From NCBI RefSeq assembly GCF_003025615.1, contig NZ_PYMJ01000027.1:1-64000 (forward strand): a DNA stretch of 64,000 nt, given 5' to 3'. The notes beneath the pieces were generated by a model. The model was not told where the DNA came from. It was given only the letters and a program-made list of their open reading frames with translations, and did not search any database. Both the position numbers and the translations under genes were made by a program. This document shows, piece by piece, positions 44,427 to 53,532 of this stretch (the stretch's first letter is position 1; each line of letters begins with the position of its first letter). The stretch is from Photobacterium frigidiphilum (GTDB taxonomy: Bacteria; Pseudomonadota; Gammaproteobacteria; Enterobacterales; Vibrionaceae).

Positions 44427-44764
44427 TACACTTTTTCCATCAGGTTTAGGCCATAGTTCACGCCCCAGATACTGAGTAAGATAAGTGATGCCCCGATGAT
44501 GCCATCGGTAATGAAGTCATTTTTTGTCTTACGCTCGGCGCGGATTTCCTGAAAAATCCCCCACATATGAATAATGTAATAGATGACCGCACCCGCAATA
44601 CCAATCGGCCCCCCGTAAAGCAGGGCGTCATAGGCATAGGCAAAAAACGTTTTGAGAATATTGTCTTTGTCGCCGCCCGTTGTCGGATCTTGGTTGCCAG
44701 GGATATACGCCCAGGCAGGGTGCACACTGAACAAACACAGCCAGATAAATAGTCGAGCCTTCAT
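44426..44764 (-). CDS. VirB2-like membrane protein, PFL_4702 (TIGR03745) family
   Basis: 112 residues with a signal peptide (MKARLFIWLCLFSVHPAWAY), then NQDPTTGGDKDNIL and two membrane helices (YGGPIGIAGAVIYYIIHM and IIGASLILLSIWGVN). Size and topology fit a VirB2-type pilin or channel subunit of PFGI-like elements. It follows the TIGR03758-like gene after 10 bp. Confidence 0.85.
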   Translation of the reverse strand: MKARLFIWLCLFSVHPAWAYIPGNQDPTTGGDKDNILKTFFAYAYDALLYGGPIGIAGAVIYYIIHMWGIFQEIRAERKTKNDFITDGIIGASLILLSIWGVNYGLNLMEKV

Positions 44765-44774
44765 TGCGGGATCC

Positions 44775-45026
44775 TTATGTATTCACCGTGAATACACCAG
44801 TAAACAAGATGAAATTGATGATGAGCCAAATGATCATGGCGCGGAGCATGGCAGTGTTGAGTTTGACCTTGTCGGTCTTGAGATTTTTTAACCCACGAAA
44901 GACACTCCAACCGACCCAGAGTACCCAGGCGGTAATGAGGATCATGCCGATAATGGCCACCATTTGAGCAAATTCCACCACGCTGAATCCGGCGCCTTGT
45001 TCAAACGCGTCATAGACAGGGTTCAT
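44775..45026 (-). CDS. Small membrane protein, PFL_4701 (TIGR03758) family
   Basis: 83 residues with two membrane segments (MVAIIGMILITAWVLWVGW and AMIIWLIINFILFTGVF). The family is a conserved two-helix protein of integrating elements with pilin-like shape. It starts within the last codons of the RAQPRD-type gene (ATGA). No specific function is known. Confidence 0.82.
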   Translation of the reverse strand: MNPVYDAFEQGAGFSVVEFAQMVAIIGMILITAWVLWVGWSVFRGLKNLKTDKVKLNTAMLRAMIIWLIINFILFTGVFTVNT

Positions 45027-45337
45027 GGGGTAGGTATTCTCATAATGTAATCACCACCCAAAGGCTGAACAGACGCGGGCTCTGGGCGTGTTGGATTGAG
45101 ATAGGCATCGATGCCCGATTGAACATCGCGGATATCACTGCGCAATGAGTGATAATCAAATTGACGGGATTGGCGATAATCCGCATTGCGCTCAGCGCGT
45201 TGAACGAGATATTCCAGCTTACCGAATTGATCGTTAATCGCGGCAAGCTCACGTTTTTCATCGTCAATGGAGGCAGCTTGTGCTAGCCCACAAGACATTA
45301 GGATCAGCAGCCATAAACCAGACCGAACGGGATACAT
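45023..45337 (-). CDS. RAQPRD family periplasmic protein
   Basis: 104 residues with a signal peptide (SGLWLLILMSCGLAQA). The mature part is helical and ends in the family block: DIRDVQSGIDAYLNPTRPEP and then LGGDY, where the signature RAQPRD reads TRPEPA. Family members always stand before TIGR03758 and the pilin-like gene, as here. It opens the transfer operon that runs to 33350; its promoter region carries the shared palindrome. Confidence 0.85.
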   Translation of the reverse strand: MYPVRSGLWLLILMSCGLAQAASIDDEKRELAAINDQFGKLEYLVQRAERNADYRQSRQFDYHSLRSDIRDVQSGIDAYLNPTRPEPASVQPLGGDYIMRIPTP

Positions 45338-45374
45338 AATAAAAATTCCTCAGTAGGGGGTACTGAGAAACACA

Positions 45375-45432
45375 CTAAACAAAAAAAACAGAAAAATACT
45401 GATTAGAACTTTTTTTCAAAAAAAGTTCTGAT
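45375..45432 (-). repeat. Palindromic operon-head element, copy 1
   Basis: 58 bp, 55 identical to 53282-53339. It contains AGAACTTTTTTTG with AAAAAAAGTTCT, a near-perfect inverted repeat, followed on the - strand by CAGTATTTTTCTG and an A/T run. It is 38 bp upstream of the RAQPRD start. It may be an operator or a promoter-linked structure; an internal terminator is another option. Confidence 0.7.
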
Positions 45433-45469
45433 TGTAGAAATAATATTTTTTTATTGATATCATAAAAGG

Positions 45470-46126
45470 TTACAAAAATTTCTTATAGCTAGATACCGCG
45501 ATACGCATCATCATGCCACTGACTATCGCCGACGGTAATAACAGCCAAACAGGGTGCAAGGGGAATAGTCCGGGGATAATTAACCACAGGCTACCGGCCC
45601 AAACGAACGTATGCGGTAAAATCCGACGACTGTAATAATTCACTGTGACGGTTTCTCGCTCAACATGCGCAATACGGCGCTGTCGAACAACCAATCCATC
45701 AAATAATCCAACAAAGAGTGCCAGTAAAAAAACAGGGTAGAAGCCCATCAAGATCACCACTCTAGCAACCAGTGCCAATGACACATAAACAGCCCCTTGC
45801 CAATACGGGGTCAAGCCCGAAAACCATCCGGTGAACTCAAAGTCAATCAGTGCTTGGCATTGCTCAAAGATACGCAGTATGTAATACGTCACCTGCTGTG
45901 CCAGTCCCGGGTAATCCCCATCCAATAAAGCCACTTGTATCAGTAAGGTGTCTTCAGCATGCTTACCTACCGTCCATCCCCACAGGGGGCCGAACCATTC
46001 AGCCATGATAAGCACGAGCCAAATAATAAATAGCCATTCAATGCCTTTAAAGGGGAGCCAGTACCAGGGCGTTTTTTTTACCTCTTTATTAGCGTCCTGA
46101 TTTTTTTGCTTTGATTGAACAGGCAT
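45470..46126 (-). CDS. Membrane protein, PFL_4697 (TIGR03747) family
   Basis: 218 residues with about four membrane helices (WLFIIWLVLIMAEWF; YVSLALVARVVILMGFYPVF; HTFVWAGSLWLIIPGLF; LLLPSAIVSGMMM) and a conserved FDGLVVRQRRIAHVERE loop. The family always follows TraD in PFGI-type islands and probably assists the coupling complex. It is the last gene of the first transfer operon. Confidence 0.85.
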   Translation of the reverse strand: MPVQSKQKNQDANKEVKKTPWYWLPFKGIEWLFIIWLVLIMAEWFGPLWGWTVGKHAEDTLLIQVALLDGDYPGLAQQVTYYILRIFEQCQALIDFEFTGWFSGLTPYWQGAVYVSLALVARVVILMGFYPVFLLALFVGLFDGLVVRQRRIAHVERETVTVNYYSRRILPHTFVWAGSLWLIIPGLFPLHPVWLLLPSAIVSGMMMRIAVSSYKKFL

Positions 46127-46147
46127 AAAGTTTCTCGCTTAGACACA

Positions 46148-48388
46148 TCAAACGTGATCACTGGTCCACGAACCAGGTGCGGAGGAAGGGGGTAAGGGAA
46201 GTTGCCAGGTTGCGGACTCAGACTGTCCGCGAATGTCATCGGTCTCTTTTTCATCATTATTCTCGTCGGTAAAGAAGAGGGAAGCGGCTTTTTCCAATGT
46301 GTGATTAAAGGTATCAACGTCGGTTAACCAGGTATCGTCCTTCTGGTGAGCAAGGGTAATGTCTTCCATATTCTGAATAAGTTCAAGCACATCGTCGGGG
46401 ATCATTTCATCACCTACGCTGCTTGGCTGCGGAAAACGTAACTTCCATATTTTACTGCCTTCAAGCTCAGCATACGCTTGACCAATAGGTAGGTTGAACA
46501 AGTCGTTATCATTGACCAGCAACACGTCATTATTCGTTTTAGTGTCTTTATTGGTGGATGAATACCCCGCTTCTGTGCCCGGAGAATCGGTGACACCGGT
46601 ATCCGGGGTGATGCTATACACATTCACATGCGCCATACGGTCCGTCAGAATTTTTGCCGTTTTAAGCTCTTTCACCCGCATACAAATTAAGGTGTTAAAG
46701 TTTCCTTTAGTCTGTGCTGCTTTTGCGGTCGAACCCAGACGTGCTTCGATATCTGATTCGGTCTGCGTATAGGCCGAGACCACAAATTTTGCTCCACGGG
46801 CTTTGTTTAAAATAGGAATGAATTCATCGCCGATCAGTTCATTAAATTCATCAGCATGGATCATAATATTTCGCGGTTTAACCTTACCGAACCCAGGAGC
46901 ATTACCAAACTTGTAAATTTCACCGGCTAGCGAGCATAAGTCTGCAAACATACTATTACCGAACGCTGCCGCCACCGTGGGATCAGACAGAGCATCTAGC
47001 CCCACATATACCACGCCGCCTTGCATGATAACCTCACGCCAATCAATGACGGGGCGATCATCCGCTGGCTGGTGATCGGGACTGATGATTTCAGATGTTT
47101 TACCCGTACCGAGCTTTTCCAGTAAGGGTAATAGTGACGCGACGATTTTATCAAAATAGGTTTTGTCATACTGAATAGCACTTCGCAGCCCTAGTAATAC
47201 ATCATCAGCCAGCGTGTGATCATTAAAATAGGTTTCGAGGGCCACGACTCTCGGCTTGCGTCCCTGTAGATGGCGAGGGGTATTCTTTTCATTCACGTTA
47301 TTTTCTAACAGGGTAATGATTTCCAGCGCTTTAGGATCGTATTCAGGTAACTTTTTCATGCAGTAATCGACATAAAGCTCATCAATCGCCGTCACATAAT
47401 GTTGGATGGACTTCATATCAGGACGTCGATTTAAGGCATCGAGGGCTCTTGCAATGATATTCACGAAACGCCAGGCAAACTGTTTGAAAGCCGCACTGTT
47501 ACCGCCTCCTTCTAATTGCCCTGACACCCGTGTCGCCACTTCAGTAATGCGACCAAAGCGAGCGACCGGACTATAGCGACCACTTTGATCAGGCCAGCCT
47601 AAATGAATAATATAAAATTGATCCAGACGACCACTGCGAGCACATTCGGCATACATGCGCTTGAGCATATCAGCGTCCCCTTTTGGGTCGAACATAAAGA
47701 CCACATCGCCACGCCGGATATCTTGTGTCACCAATATTTCAGCCAGGCGTGTTTTGCCGACACCGGTTGTCCCCAACACCAAAGTATGACCGGCCCGTGC
47801 TGACATCGGCAGTAAACAATCGGTTTCTTCTGCTATTCCCACCCCGTGCATTCGGGTATCACCCCCTAAAGGCGGAAGTGGGGGGGCCGGATTCATCACT
47901 CTCATCACGGTATTGAAAATAGCCAGCGGATTATCTTTAGGGTAAGGCACTTTACCGGCTAACCACCGTCCCAAAGCATTGCCTTCGTGATAGGCTTCTA
48001 CTCGACGGGCAAGTTGATACAGTGCTGATGGTGTCACGTATTTTTCAGCCCAAGGCTGGCGAGAATCATATAATCGTTGTGCATGACGAGGCTGAACGAG
48101 GAAACCTTTACCCAAAAAGAGTTTATCGTTGTAAACGGGAATTTCTTTACTCGATTGTACCCAAATAGGTAACTTCAATAGCCCTCGTCGGTAAGCCAGC
48201 ACATTCAGCCCTTGCCAGGTACGGATAAAGGCAGGAATGAGCAGTGACAACACCATATAAAGGCGTAGATCTGCGGGGATCAAAAAGATATCAGGCCTCA
48301 GCGTCACCAATAGCGCACACAAGATGAACATGATACTGCTGGTCAACTCTTCGGCAGGGCGTAATAAACCTTCAACGTTTTTCATCAA
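46148..48388 (-). CDS. traD: TraD-type conjugative coupling ATPase
   Basis: 746 residues. Two N-terminal membrane helices (SIMFILCALLVTLRPDIF; LYMVLSLLIPAFI), Walker A LGTTGVGKTRLAEIL near residue 206, and a FMFDPKGDADMLKRM motif typical of the SXT/TOL TraD group. The C-terminus is acidic. It links the relaxosome to the secretion channel and pumps DNA. No relaxase gene is in the window, so its partner lies outside. It overlaps the nuclease-like gene by 17 bp. Confidence 0.92.
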   Translation of the reverse strand: MMKNVEGLLRPAEELTSSIMFILCALLVTLRPDIFLIPADLRLYMVLSLLIPAFIRTWQGLNVLAYRRGLLKLPIWVQSSKEIPVYNDKLFLGKGFLVQPRHAQRLYDSRQPWAEKYVTPSALYQLARRVEAYHEGNALGRWLAGKVPYPKDNPLAIFNTVMRVMNPAPPLPPLGGDTRMHGVGIAEETDCLLPMSARAGHTLVLGTTGVGKTRLAEILVTQDIRRGDVVFMFDPKGDADMLKRMYAECARSGRLDQFYIIHLGWPDQSGRYSPVARFGRITEVATRVSGQLEGGGNSAAFKQFAWRFVNIIARALDALNRRPDMKSIQHYVTAIDELYVDYCMKKLPEYDPKALEIITLLENNVNEKNTPRHLQGRKPRVVALETYFNDHTLADDVLLGLRSAIQYDKTYFDKIVASLLPLLEKLGTGKTSEIISPDHQPADDRPVIDWREVIMQGGVVYVGLDALSDPTVAAAFGNSMFADLCSLAGEIYKFGNAPGFGKVKPRNIMIHADEFNELIGDEFIPILNKARGAKFVVSAYTQTESDIEARLGSTAKAAQTKGNFNTLICMRVKELKTAKILTDRMAHVNVYSITPDTGVTDSPGTEAGYSSTNKDTKTNNDVLLVNDNDLFNLPIGQAYAELEGSKIWKLRFPQPSSVGDEMIPDDVLELIQNMEDITLAHQKDDTWLTDVDTFNHTLEKAASLFFTDENNDEKETDDIRGQSESATWQLPLPPSSAPGSWTSDHV

Positions 48389-48881
48389 TACCCTCTAACA
48401 ATGTCAACAAACGGGCACCACTGATGATGCGTACATTTGCCGTGGTGTGTTGATAAGATTGCTTGCCGGTTTTACCCGTATGAATAAATAGACCTTTCGT
48501 GTTTTTTTGACGACACAAGGCGGCAAACTCAGCCACATGACGAGGGTTGATATAACGTCGATAGCGCTTGGCTTGAATAAGTGTCAGTTGGCCATCAATG
48601 ATCACTTTGCCATCAATACCAAAATCACCGGTATAGCGTTTATTACGTTCAATACGGTGGCCTTTGTGTTCAAAAGCCGTGAGCAGTAGCTCTTCAAAGA
48701 CAAAGGGATCAACTTTCCTCAAATATGCAAACTTTGCCCCGTTATGCTCGATGGATTGCATCTTCTTCAAGACTTTCTCAGCCCGTTTCACATTAAAGAC
48801 ATGGCGATTAAATGCAGGACGAAGGTAAAAGTTACACAGCGCCAGCCCAACAATAATGAGTAAGGCATCAAATGCAGTCAT
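48372..48881 (-). CDS. Membrane-anchored Mrr-type restriction endonuclease-like protein
   Basis: 169 residues. An N-terminal helix (FDALLIIVGLALCNFYL) is followed by a PD-(D/E)xK-type Mrr_cat domain: DPFVFEELLLTAFEHKGH, then GDFGIDGKVIID and LIQAKRYRRYI, giving the D...QxK catalytic signature of Mrr. Such proteins are seen next to TraD in these islands. It could cleave incoming DNA, or act on methylated DNA at the membrane. The start overlaps the PcfJ-like stop by 4 bp. Confidence 0.8.
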   Translation of the reverse strand: MTAFDALLIIVGLALCNFYLRPAFNRHVFNVKRAEKVLKKMQSIEHNGAKFAYLRKVDPFVFEELLLTAFEHKGHRIERNKRYTGDFGIDGKVIIDGQLTLIQAKRYRRYINPRHVAEFAALCRQKNTKGLFIHTGKTGKQSYQHTTANVRIISGARLLTLLEGIDEKR

Positions 48882-50542
48882 GCCGCAAGTTCCTTATTAA
48901 TGGTCTTAATAATATGGTTAGAGGCGGTATGTAAGACTTTACTGGCTACATCATTACAGGCAGATCTTAACTGGTCGTAACAGCAACGTTGGGATACAGC
49001 ATCCATATCAAGCCCCAATGTTGCCCGTTCAATTTCTTTTCCTTGTTGTACTAAACGCAATGAAAACACACGATAACGTTTATTTTGGCAATCGAAGCGA
49101 TAACTAAAGACACAATGTTCGAGTTCATTCCCTTCTCGCTGCAACGCTTCTGCACTGCATAACTCGTTAACGATGAGGTTTGCGTTTTTTATGTTAAGGG
49201 GGAGGGTATCCATCCAGGCCGGTGACCACACACAATCCTGAATATCTTGCGTTTCTTGCTCTCGTAATCGTTGTACCCACTCATCGGCAAGGTGCATAAA
49301 AGAAGGCCAGCGTTGGTTTTTATGGATTTGAATTGGATTGTCATGTGCATGATTGCGGTCATACCAATCAAACACATGAGAGAGCTGGTTCAACGCGCGT
49401 TGCCACTGCGATTTTTGTTTTAATGCTTTTACTCGACCGACCATACTTCGATGGTAGGTCGCCCATTCACCAATAAATATTGCCCTTATTTTTGGGGTGT
49501 GTTGAATACCCATTTCAACGAGTTCACCGCGTACCCAAACAGGGGCGCCAATTAACGCATTAATGCGAAGAAAACGTTGAATAAAGATTGTCATATCATG
49601 TCGAGGGTTATCACGATGCAACGGTTGCACGCCACAGTATGTTTTAACAATTTCTTTTATCAATGATACGGGTAAGCGTTGTAATAACCTAAGATCTCCT
49701 TTTGTGACATTGACATCTTGTTCATGCAGTAACGGTAATAGTACTTTATAACAGAACAAATCATGATTTGCGTAATGGTGAGAAGGGATTAAATTCATTA
49801 AGGGCAACAGGGGTTTATTGTCCAGCCACAAGGCTGTATCGATGTGTTGTTGCTTTAATTTGTCCAGATGTTTGGCTTCGAGATCAAAAAAAGACAGTCC
49901 ATCATGCTTAATCTGAAAGGCGCTCAAATACACGGATACCATGGCTTTATCAACAAATGACCATGTATGTTTCGTCAATGATTTCGCCGCATGAGTAAAA
50001 TCATGCAAAGGAATGAAGCATAATCTATTCGTGATCTTCTTCGCTATCTCATGGCACTTATATTGTTTGAAATTATAGTCATGAGGTTGCTTTTTATAAT
50101 ACTCATATCCATCCATACCGTCAGGACCAATTGGTTCATAGTAGCGGACCTCCGTAACACCAGAAAATCCGTTAATGCCACATTTTTTGAGATCATTAAG
50201 AATGAATGTGACGGCGATGTCTGCAATGCTTGTAAACAGATGGCGGTAGTCTTTCCCATTGCAATAAAATAATGGCATCGGAAATTGTTGAGTCGTTCGA
50301 ACCCATGTTAACGGATTATCGTCCTTTTCAGGGCACAGCTTGAGCCGCTGGCGAGTGACCTTGCCTGTTTTTACATGCTTCGACACCCGTAGCATGCCGC
50401 ACAAAATTAAATGATGATGCGTGGCTGTTTGCTCCGTTTTAACGAATCGCCCCATGCCTATGTCGATACACAGTTTAAAAAGATCATCGAGTTTTGGGTT
50501 TTGAGCTTGTAACACTCCCTTCTCCTTATCTTCAAAGTACAT
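48878..50542 (-). CDS. PcfJ-like protein
   Basis: 554 residues, no signal. The C-terminal third carries the PcfJ pattern: EALQREGNELEHCVFSYRF, then the YRVFSLRL and ERATLGLDM strands. PcfJ is named after a conjugative plasmid gene of enterococci and is frequent in mobile elements; its role is unknown. It overlaps small ORFs on both sides and belongs to the first transfer operon. Confidence 0.75.
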   Translation of the reverse strand: MYFEDKEKGVLQAQNPKLDDLFKLCIDIGMGRFVKTEQTATHHHLILCGMLRVSKHVKTGKVTRQRLKLCPEKDDNPLTWVRTTQQFPMPLFYCNGKDYRHLFTSIADIAVTFILNDLKKCGINGFSGVTEVRYYEPIGPDGMDGYEYYKKQPHDYNFKQYKCHEIAKKITNRLCFIPLHDFTHAAKSLTKHTWSFVDKAMVSVYLSAFQIKHDGLSFFDLEAKHLDKLKQQHIDTALWLDNKPLLPLMNLIPSHHYANHDLFCYKVLLPLLHEQDVNVTKGDLRLLQRLPVSLIKEIVKTYCGVQPLHRDNPRHDMTIFIQRFLRINALIGAPVWVRGELVEMGIQHTPKIRAIFIGEWATYHRSMVGRVKALKQKSQWQRALNQLSHVFDWYDRNHAHDNPIQIHKNQRWPSFMHLADEWVQRLREQETQDIQDCVWSPAWMDTLPLNIKNANLIVNELCSAEALQREGNELEHCVFSYRFDCQNKRYRVFSLRLVQQGKEIERATLGLDMDAVSQRCCYDQLRSACNDVASKVLHTASNHIIKTINKELAA

Positions 50543-50699
50543 CGCTTAACGACAAGCCTGCATCACGTAGATCATGCAATAACTCAATACGTCGCCGTGC
50601 ATCGCTCTGGCGCCGATCATCGTCAGACACCGGTTTTTGTGTCGGTTTGGCTTTAGGAAACCGTTGTATCGAAAAATTAAAACCCTCAAATTGTGACAT
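50532..50699 (-). CDS. Small basic/acidic protein, unknown
   Basis: 55 residues (MSQFEGFNFSIQRFPKAK at the start, RRIELLHDLRDAGLSLSDVL at the end). Its start overlaps the end of the upstream gene by 14 bp and its stop overlaps the PcfJ-like ATG by 11 bp, a tight coupling that favours a real gene despite its size. No family recognised. Confidence 0.55.
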   Translation of the reverse strand: MSQFEGFNFSIQRFPKAKPTQKPVSDDDRRQSDARRRIELLHDLRDAGLSLSDVL

Positions 50700-50910
50700 G
50701 ATGCATAACCTCCTGAGAACCTTCTTGCTCAGCAGCGTAAACGGTCAGCTTATCAACATCTTTACAGGCAATGTCGCGTTGGTATTTCACACCATTGTCA
50801 TTAACGAATGTCACGCTGCATTTCTCATCATTAATGAAACGTGGCAATAAAAAGCTAATTAAAAGTACAACAGCACTTAATGTCACCGGATCAACAACAT
50901 ACAGTTTCAT
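50686..50910 (-). CDS. Small membrane-anchored hypothetical protein
   Basis: 74 residues with one N-terminal helix (VTLSAVVLLISFLLPRF) and a short soluble tail with two Cys (DEKCSVTF; DIACKDV). AAGGAG stands 7 nt before the ATG. It lies between the TIGR03765-like gene and the PcfJ-like gene in the first transfer operon. Function unknown. Confidence 0.6.
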   Translation of the reverse strand: MKLYVVDPVTLSAVVLLISFLLPRFINDEKCSVTFVNDNGVKYQRDIACKDVDKLTVYAAEQEGSQEVMHHVTI

Positions 50911-50940
50911 TATTCACTCCTTAAAAACTAAAAATGGCAT

Positions 50941-51339
50941 TCACTGCGTCACTTTTTTGTTATTAATCAATACGGGGTAATGTTTCAAATCAAAGGCTTT
51001 CGCAAAATCATTGCCTCTGACGGGATAGACGGGGAGTTGATATTGTCGAAGTCGATTTAGGCCCGCAATATCATGCACATTCACCACAATGCCCATTGCA
51101 TTCAATGCTTTGAGTTTTTTGTGTCTGGCTTTAAGCCAGCGATAAGACAATGGATCGTCACCCACAATGAAAATAGGACGAGATAGGCTCGCTCTATCGA
51201 TGGTCTTGGGTGTCACTTTGCCTGGCGTTAATACCGGTGTGACAACGGGTAGCATGCGTGTATAAGGATCGTTATTAGCAACCACGGGAGAGCTTGATAT
51301 CGCCAGTAACACACTCAAAATAAACGTAATATGTCTCAT
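50941..51339 (-). CDS. Integrating conjugative element protein, PFL_4695 (TIGR03765) family
   Basis: 132 residues with a signal peptide (ITFILSVLLAISSSPVVA). The mature part has SRPIFIVGDDPLSYRWL and ends YPVLINNKKVTQ, which fits TIGR03765, the small periplasmic protein between the transglycosylase and TraD genes in PFGI-like elements. Order here is the same. It may help assemble the periplasmic part of the machine. Confidence 0.8.
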   Translation of the reverse strand: MRHITFILSVLLAISSSPVVANNDPYTRMLPVVTPVLTPGKVTPKTIDRASLSRPIFIVGDDPLSYRWLKARHKKLKALNAMGIVVNVHDIAGLNRLRQYQLPVYPVRGNDFAKAFDLKHYPVLINNKKVTQ

Positions 51340-51340
51340 T

Positions 51341-51859
51341 TCAATACCTTTTGTAGTTCGTCACGTAGTTATTCATATACCGCTCTGCAGGGGCACCGCC
51401 AGCAGGGCGATGGAACCATCCTGCTGCCTTTACCCAGGAACCACGAAGTCGCTTACCCTGTTTAAGTAAACGCGCCGCATGAGTCAGGTTAGCCAGCGGC
51501 TCAAATACATCACATGGCTTATCAAAATGATCACCTTGATAGCGCCAGTTAAGTTGGGTCAATCCAATATCAACTAAGGCGGTTTGTGTTAAGAATGACG
51601 TTAATGATTGGCAAGCCTCCTGCCGAGTTTGGTAGTAATAAGATTGCCCTTTTACATTCAATGTCCATGGCCATGGACGAACAACCCCATTCGTTAACAT
51701 CACTTTGCTTTCAGTAATGGCTAGAATGTAAAGCTCCTTTGCAGGTAAGTCCTCTGTGACTGCGACAGTGACATACAGAGAAGGAATAAAAGCACTGACA
51801 GGGCTAGAAAACAGGGTCAATAGCCATACAAAAACCACTATGGCGTGACGAATGTCCAT
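51341..51859 (-). CDS. Lytic transglycosylase of the transfer system
   Basis: 172 residues with a signal peptide (VVFVWLLTLFSSPVSAF). The SLT family pattern is present: ITESKVMLTNG with the catalytic Glu position, DIGLTQLNWRY, and a C-terminal AAGWFHRP... motif. It should open the peptidoglycan for the channel or pilus. It starts in the last codons of the TIGR03759 gene and precedes TIGR03765, the conserved order. Confidence 0.85.
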   Translation of the reverse strand: MDIRHAIVVFVWLLTLFSSPVSAFIPSLYVTVAVTEDLPAKELYILAITESKVMLTNGVVRPWPWTLNVKGQSYYYQTRQEACQSLTSFLTQTALVDIGLTQLNWRYQGDHFDKPCDVFEPLANLTHAARLLKQGKRLRGSWVKAAGWFHRPAGGAPAERYMNNYVTNYKRY

Positions 51860-52548
51860 TGCCCTTCCTTATTTTTCGCCATTGATACAGGTATCGACCG
51901 ACCTTTCGCTAACAGCACCCAATCGCCTTTGTCATGGTTCAAGGTAATATCACCGTCATCCACATCCGCTTTACGAATACCGGCTTTCATTGCCCATTGA
52001 CGTAATGCCTTATCATCACCACGACTGCCAACCATATAAATATCCACCGTTGCTCCTTTGCTCCGCCAATCCCTGATAGTTTGATCACATGACGTACAGG
52101 TCTTTGAAACAAACAGCATGACCCGCTGTGGGAAGGAAGGTTTAATGATGGGCAAGTTAGGGTAAAGGCGCTTCCAAGCAACCCGACGCGCTTGCGTGAA
52201 CGTGAGCAGCCCATCTGCGACTTTTTTTTCATAATGGACGAGCATTTCTGCATATTTCTGACGTTCCTGTGAGGTTCTTGCAGAGCGCCCAAGGACTGAT
52301 AACGGGTTGCTGTTTTTCATTTCCCAACCGGCAGGACTGGCTTTGATGAATTCAAAACGATCCCACTCCTGAACAGTCAGGCCCCAAGCTTGTGCTTGCG
52401 CTTCTTTTGATACTTGAATGACCGACTCTTTACTACGGCCGGAATCGATAAGCCCTGTTTCTGTGATGTCCGTTGACGTTGAAGGAACACTCGCGAATGC
52501 CATTGTTGATGTTAGAAAGAATAAACACGCAACCCCTTGTTTTTTCAT
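51838..52548 (-). CDS. Integrating conjugative element protein, PFL_4693 (TIGR03759) family
   Basis: 236 residues with a signal peptide (GVACLFFLTSTMAFASV). The family core starts at AQAWGLTVQEWDRFEFI and includes SNPLSVLGRSARTSQER and a CxxC pair (CTSCDQTI) in a thioredoxin-like region, so it may handle disulfides in the periplasm. It overlaps the preceding gene (ATGA) and the transglycosylase gene by 22 bp. Confidence 0.87.
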   Translation of the reverse strand: MKKQGVACLFFLTSTMAFASVPSTSTDITETGLIDSGRSKESVIQVSKEAQAQAWGLTVQEWDRFEFIKASPAGWEMKNSNPLSVLGRSARTSQERQKYAEMLVHYEKKVADGLLTFTQARRVAWKRLYPNLPIIKPSFPQRVMLFVSKTCTSCDQTIRDWRSKGATVDIYMVGSRGDDKALRQWAMKAGIRKADVDDGDITLNHDKGDWVLLAKGRSIPVSMAKNKEGQWTFVTP

Positions 52549-53252
52549 GGTGTCACCTTAATTGATACGTGTTGATTGCCTTTTTGAACCACAATATTAG
52601 CGCGAGTGACATCAAGGATTGTCCACCCTGAAAACTGCTCACCGCGACGTTTTAACGCCACCTGAGCGAGACTGGTTGCATGATGAGGCGCCACGGCGGC
52701 CAATAAGGTTGAGCCGCGTTTTTGTACATCAAAAAGTTGAAAAGGAGAGGGAATAGGCCGTTGAGCCTTCGATTGTGTATCTGTCGATAGAGCAGGTGCC
52801 TTATGAGGAGATACTGTCGTTTTGGTCGTGACGGGCTTTGACTCGCGATAGGCTCGCTGAATTAAACGTTTAAGCGCTTTCTCTTGGCCCTCAAACAAGG
52901 ATTGAACCGTATTCAAGCGTTCATTATGGGTATCACTGAATGATTGAAGTGTAGAGAGTTGTTTTTTATGTCGTGATTGCACTGACTGAATCGTCAGAAT
53001 ATCGGATTGGTGTCGATGAACAGTACTGCCTTGCTCATTTAATTGTGCACGTAAGCTATCCATCGTAGCATTCAATGCTATTAAGCGTTCATTATTCCCT
53101 TCGATAGATTGAGTCAATACAGTCAATTGGCTTTGATTGACAGGATTTTCCCAATGAAAGACGGCTACGCACACAGCCAGAGCAACGCCCGCTATCCAGC
53201 AGGTCAGTATTACGCCTTTTAGTGTCTGTTTAATCGTTTTTTTAATGTCCAC
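52545..53252 (-). CDS. Membrane-anchored coiled-coil protein, first gene of the transfer operon
   Basis: About 235 residues. The frame opens with TTG at 53264; GTG at 53252 is preferred because GGGGGT lies close before it. One N-terminal helix (VILTCWIAGVALAVCVAVF) is followed by a long coiled coil (LTQSIEGNNERLIALNATM through about residue 130), a Pro/Thr-rich linker, and a small beta domain ending GWTILDVTRANIVVQKG. That last domain resembles the C-terminus of PilP. It may span the periplasm at operon start; function unknown. Confidence 0.7.
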   Translation of the reverse strand: MDIKKTIKQTLKGVILTCWIAGVALAVCVAVFHWENPVNQSQLTVLTQSIEGNNERLIALNATMDSLRAQLNEQGSTVHRHQSDILTIQSVQSRHKKQLSTLQSFSDTHNERLNTVQSLFEGQEKALKRLIQRAYRESKPVTTKTTVSPHKAPALSTDTQSKAQRPIPSPFQLFDVQKRGSTLLAAVAPHHATSLAQVALKRRGEQFSGWTILDVTRANIVVQKGNQHVSIKVTP

Positions 53253-53281
53253 ATCTACCCCCAATATCGTTGGGAGAAACC

Positions 53282-53349
53282 CTAAACAAAAAAAACAGAA
53301 AAATACTGATTAAAACTTTTTTTCGAAAAAAGTTCTAATCAGTATTTTC
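53282..53349 (-). repeat. Palindromic operon-head element, copy 2
   Basis: Includes the 58 bp shared with 45375-45432, and extends it into a long inverted repeat: GAAAAATACTGATT and AATCAGTATTTTC arms (53298-53349) around AACTTTTTTTC-type runs. It lies 30 bp upstream of the first transfer gene and 184 bp before the divergent gene at 53533. The rest of the 53265-53532 intergenic interval should hold both promoters. Confidence 0.7.
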
Positions 53350-53532
53350 AAATTAAAACCTGATATAGTTAAGGGTTAACTTTAGATTTAATTCATTCAT
53401 ATCTTTAGTGGCCACAAACCGTTCGTGGATAACGACGTTGCGCCATTTTGAAAACAAATGATAACTTGTTGTCGAGATAGTTATATCATTTGATCTTCAC
53501 AATTTTCACTAAAACAGGATAGATACCGACTA

